Shown piece by piece: positions 62,311-64,000 of a stretch of DNA of 64,000 nucleotides. The translations under genes and the position numbers were made by a program. The DNA lies in the NCBI RefSeq assembly GCF_001049895.1, contig NZ_CVPE01000006.1:208441-272440 (forward strand). Reading direction: 5' to 3'. The stretch comes from Rubeoparvulum massiliense (GTDB lineage: Bacteria; Bacillota; Bacilli; Rubeoparvulales; Rubeoparvulaceae). The notes below the pieces were generated by a model. The model did no database searches and was not told the DNA's origin. It was given only the letters and a program-made list of their open reading frames with translations. Each line of letters opens with the position of its first letter. The first letter of the stretch is position 1.

Positions 62311-62489
62311 GAGCATGAGGTGCCAGCACAGGCTTAATAGGGAATCTGGTGAAAGACCAGAGCTGTCCCCGCAACTGTAAATGCTGACGAAATGGTGATG
62401 CCACTGTGATAGTTGGTCTAGTAATAGGCTGCTATGATGGGAAGGAACCAAAGTAGGATGACGTATAAGTCAGTAGACCTGCCTCGCTC
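62311..62489 (+). ncRNA. Cobalamin (AdoCbl) riboswitch
   Basis: All conserved blocks appear in order: GAGGTGCC, GGCTTAATAGGGAA, GGTGAAAGACC, GCTGTCCCCGCAACTGTA, CCACTGTG, GATGGGAAGG and the B12 box AAGTCAGTAGACCTGCC, closed by GAGC/GCTC. It precedes a B12 salvage/transport operon. Confidence 0.97.
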
Positions 62490-62620
62490 TAACGTTTCAC
62501 ATCTTCGGGGGGTGAGAGGTGATAGCGGGTCATACTTGTTGAACTAGGATGTATTTGAGCAGCTCACGATCTTGTTGCGACCTAGGTACATATTGTACGG
62601 GCTTCCGTTATCTCAGCAGT

Positions 62621-62659
62621 AATACCACCTATCCGAGGAGGATAGGTGGTATTTTTTTT
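62621..62659 (+). terminator. Expression-platform terminator of the cobalamin riboswitch
   Basis: AATACCACCTATCC pairs with GGATAGGTGGTATT around a five-base loop and ends in eight Ts. It lies about 130 nt after the aptamer and 21 nt before the first gene. Confidence 0.9.
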
Positions 62660-62679
62660 GAAAGAGGAGTGAGGATGGC

Positions 62680-63477
62680 ATGAATCAAGATGAATCAAGC
62701 TGGTTTCGAAGACTAAATCGTGTACGTGATCTAACGGTGCTAGAAGTGAATCAATCGGAAATGTTGGTCATCGCTTGTGATTCTGATGGGGGAATCGGAA
62801 GTAAGCCTCTTGATGTAGTACAAATTGATCCGTTCACTCTAGGGATGTTTGCGGTACGTGTGCCCTTGATGGAATTGATTTCCAGTGGTGCACGCCCTTT
62901 TCTCGTTATCGATTGTCTTGCTGTGGAGATGGAACCCTATGGGAAAGAGATCCTTGCAGGTATCAAGGTTTATTCGCAAAAAGCAGGCTTAGTCAAGGAT
63001 GAGCAGTTTACTGGTACATCAGAGGAGAATATTCCAACGCAGCAGACGGCCTTAGGTGTCACCGTTCTTGGCGTTGTTCCACGGGACCAATTTCGCCCTG
63101 GTCAAAGTCAAACTGACGATCTGATCCTCTGTGCAGGACTCCCCAAATGCGGTCCCCATGATGAAGTACGGATGGATGATGAAGAGATTATTTCCATCGA
63201 AGTACTACAGGAGCTTGCTTCTTTACCTGTAGTACATGATCTCCTCCCCGTTGGGTCCAAGGGGATTCAATTTGAGGCTGAACAGTTGGCAGCGTCTGCT
63301 CAGTTAACGTATCTACCAGCAGAATCTATTGAAATTGATGTTAAAAAATCTGCAGGTCCTGCTACCTGTGCTGTTTTTAGTATGGCAGCTCAAGATTTAC
63401 CAGCGCTTCGCCAGCGTTATCAGCTTCCTATCCATGTGGTAGGTCAATTAAGTAACGTTACTGTCAACAAATTATAA
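62680..63477 (+). CDS. AIR synthase/PurM-like protein, candidate alpha-ribazole kinase (CblS)
   Basis: A 265-residue protein with a PurM/ThiL-type fold: MLVIACDSDGGIGSKPLDVV near the N-terminus (nucleotide and metal site), LISSGARPFLVIDCLAVEMEP and LCAGLPKCGPHDEV. Firmicute alpha-ribazole kinases (CblS), which salvage the lower ligand of cobalamin, belong to this group and lie in B12 operons. The cobalamin riboswitch upstream and the BtuF gene downstream support this. GAGGAGTGAGG precedes the ATG. An unrelated PurM-like enzyme cannot be excluded. Confidence 0.75.
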   Translation: MNQDESSWFRRLNRVRDLTVLEVNQSEMLVIACDSDGGIGSKPLDVVQIDPFTLGMFAVRVPLMELISSGARPFLVIDCLAVEMEPYGKEILAGIKVYSQKAGLVKDEQFTGTSEENIPTQQTALGVTVLGVVPRDQFRPGQSQTDDLILCAGLPKCGPHDEVRMDDEEIISIEVLQELASLPVVHDLLPVGSKGIQFEAEQLAASAQLTYLPAESIEIDVKKSAGPATCAVFSMAAQDLPALRQRYQLPIHVVGQLSNVTVNKL

Positions 63478-63494
63478 TTGTGGAGGAATCTATC

Positions 63495-64000
63495 ATGAAA
63501 CATTGGATGCAACATTTGAATCGGAGAAATATCCTTTTACTACTTACCTTTGTTGCCATGTTCAGCTTGATGGTGGGATGTGGTAATGAAGCTACAGGAC
63601 CACAGGCACCAGTGCAAGAGCCTGTACAAGAGCAAGTACAGGAAGAGACTGCAGCACAGCCACAACGGATCGTTTCCCTTGTGCCTAGCAATACCGAAAT
63701 CCTGTTTGCTTTAGGTTTAGGTGATGCTGTTGTGGGAGTATCTGATTATGATAATTATCCAGAAGCAGTGCAAGAGAAAACGAAGGTAGGGGGAAGAGAG
63801 TTCAATGTGGAAGCGATTCTGGAATTACAACCAGATTTAGTACTGGCTCAGGCTTCTTCAGCTCTAACCTCACAGGATGGACTTGAGCAGATACGTCAAG
63901 CAGGCATTCAAGTGATATCCATTGAGACCGCCGCCTCCTTCCCAGAGGTATACGAATCCATTCGTCAGATTGCTCAGGTTACCGGTACTGAAGAGGCAGG
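63495..64000 (+). CDS. btuF: BtuF-like cobalamin-binding lipoprotein (5' part)
   Basis: The first 168 codons of an ABC-transporter substrate-binding protein that runs off the right edge. Signal peptide with lipobox MVGC (Cys about residue 30), a Gln/Glu/Pro linker, then RIVSLVPSNTEILFALGLGDAVVGVSDYDNYPE and EAILELQPDLVLAQAS, the class III binding fold of BtuF/FhuD. GGAGGAATCTATC precedes ATG 63495. The cobalamin riboswitch upstream points to B12 uptake. Confidence 0.93.
   Translation, partial: MKHWMQHLNRRNILLLLTFVAMFSLMVGCGNEATGPQAPVQEPVQEQVQEETAAQPQRIVSLVPSNTEILFALGLGDAVVGVSDYDNYPEAVQEKTKVGGREFNVEAILELQPDLVLAQASSALTSQDGLEQIRQAGIQVISIETAASFPEVYESIRQIAQVTGTEEA

Overview
The window looks like chromosome from a low-to-medium GC, endospore-forming Firmicute of the Bacillales type. 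Evidence: a TseB-like gene, aspB, asnS and dnaD in the Bacillus order (split here by an extra FtsH-like operon); an alpha/beta-type small acid-soluble spore protein with a textbook sigma-G promoter; a second spore-type protein built from gamma-SASP motifs; strong AGGAGG ribosome sites with several TTG/GTG starts; and Bacillus-style regulation (a LexA box GAAC-N4-GTTC, a cre-like site, TPP and cobalamin riboswitches). selA and a selD that itself carries an in-frame UGA (Sec) indicate selenocysteine use. I cannot name the species.

Layout. 1-8.3 kb: end of an amidohydrolase gene, membrane proteins, TseB-like, an FtsH-like protease, aspB, asnS, dnaD, hpt. 8.5-13.3 kb: ECF-type sigma factor with a putative membrane anti-sigma partner, then a TetR repressor and a YhgE/Pip exporter-like protein preceded by matching TetR-type operators. 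13.3-20.9 kb: thiT under a TPP riboswitch, yqxD family, nadK, nitroreductase, selD, selA, an SASP gene, a Pro/Tyr-rich probable spore protein, an MscS channel. 20.96 kb: tRNA-Ser(CGA), immediately followed by an AT-rich mosaic island (about 21.05-28.1 kb) with a decayed relaxase, a complete IS4-type element, an agr-like peptide quorum-sensing cluster (agrC interrupted at its 5' end by the IS, agrD, agrB), a secreted matrixin-type metalloprotease, a lipoprotein, a decayed small gene and a truncated istB. 28.2-35 kb: alpha/beta hydrolase, trmO-like, the gamma-SASP-like repeat protein, an SOS-controlled uvrX-yolD pair, a cold-shock protein, a DEAD-box helicase. 35-38.6 kb: a nucleoside-salvage-like triad (ADP-ribosylglycohydrolase family, NCS1 permease, PfkB kinase). 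38.6-39.05 kb: an orphan, densely base-paired non-coding block resembling IS200/IS605-superfamily RNA or HEARO RNA. 39.3-51.9 kb: chemoreceptor, nuclease lipoprotein, small membrane proteins, a CarH-like MerR/B12 regulator, AAC(3)-family acetyltransferase, YeiH-type exporter overlapping a LysR regulator tail to tail, DUF2325 protein. 51.9-62.2 kb: an isochorismatase relic and a histidine-utilisation region (hutU, dcuC-type transporter, three M20 peptidase-family enzymes, hutI, hutG; no hutH visible). 62.3-64 kb: a cobalamin riboswitch in front of a PurM/AIR-synthase-like protein (possible alpha-ribazole kinase) and a truncated BtuF-type binding protein.

The most interesting items are the orphan structured RNA at 38.6 kb; the agr-like module with a LytTR-type tandem operator but no response regulator in view; the enlarged gamma-SASP-like protein whose sigma-G promoter overlaps a ribosome-site hairpin; the hpt start where a hairpin appears to loop out the spacer between a distant Shine-Dalgarno and AUG; the CarH-like regulator lacking the photosensory Trp; and the FtsH-like protease with almost no extracytoplasmic loop. 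All family assignments come from reading motifs by eye; no searches or folding programs were run.
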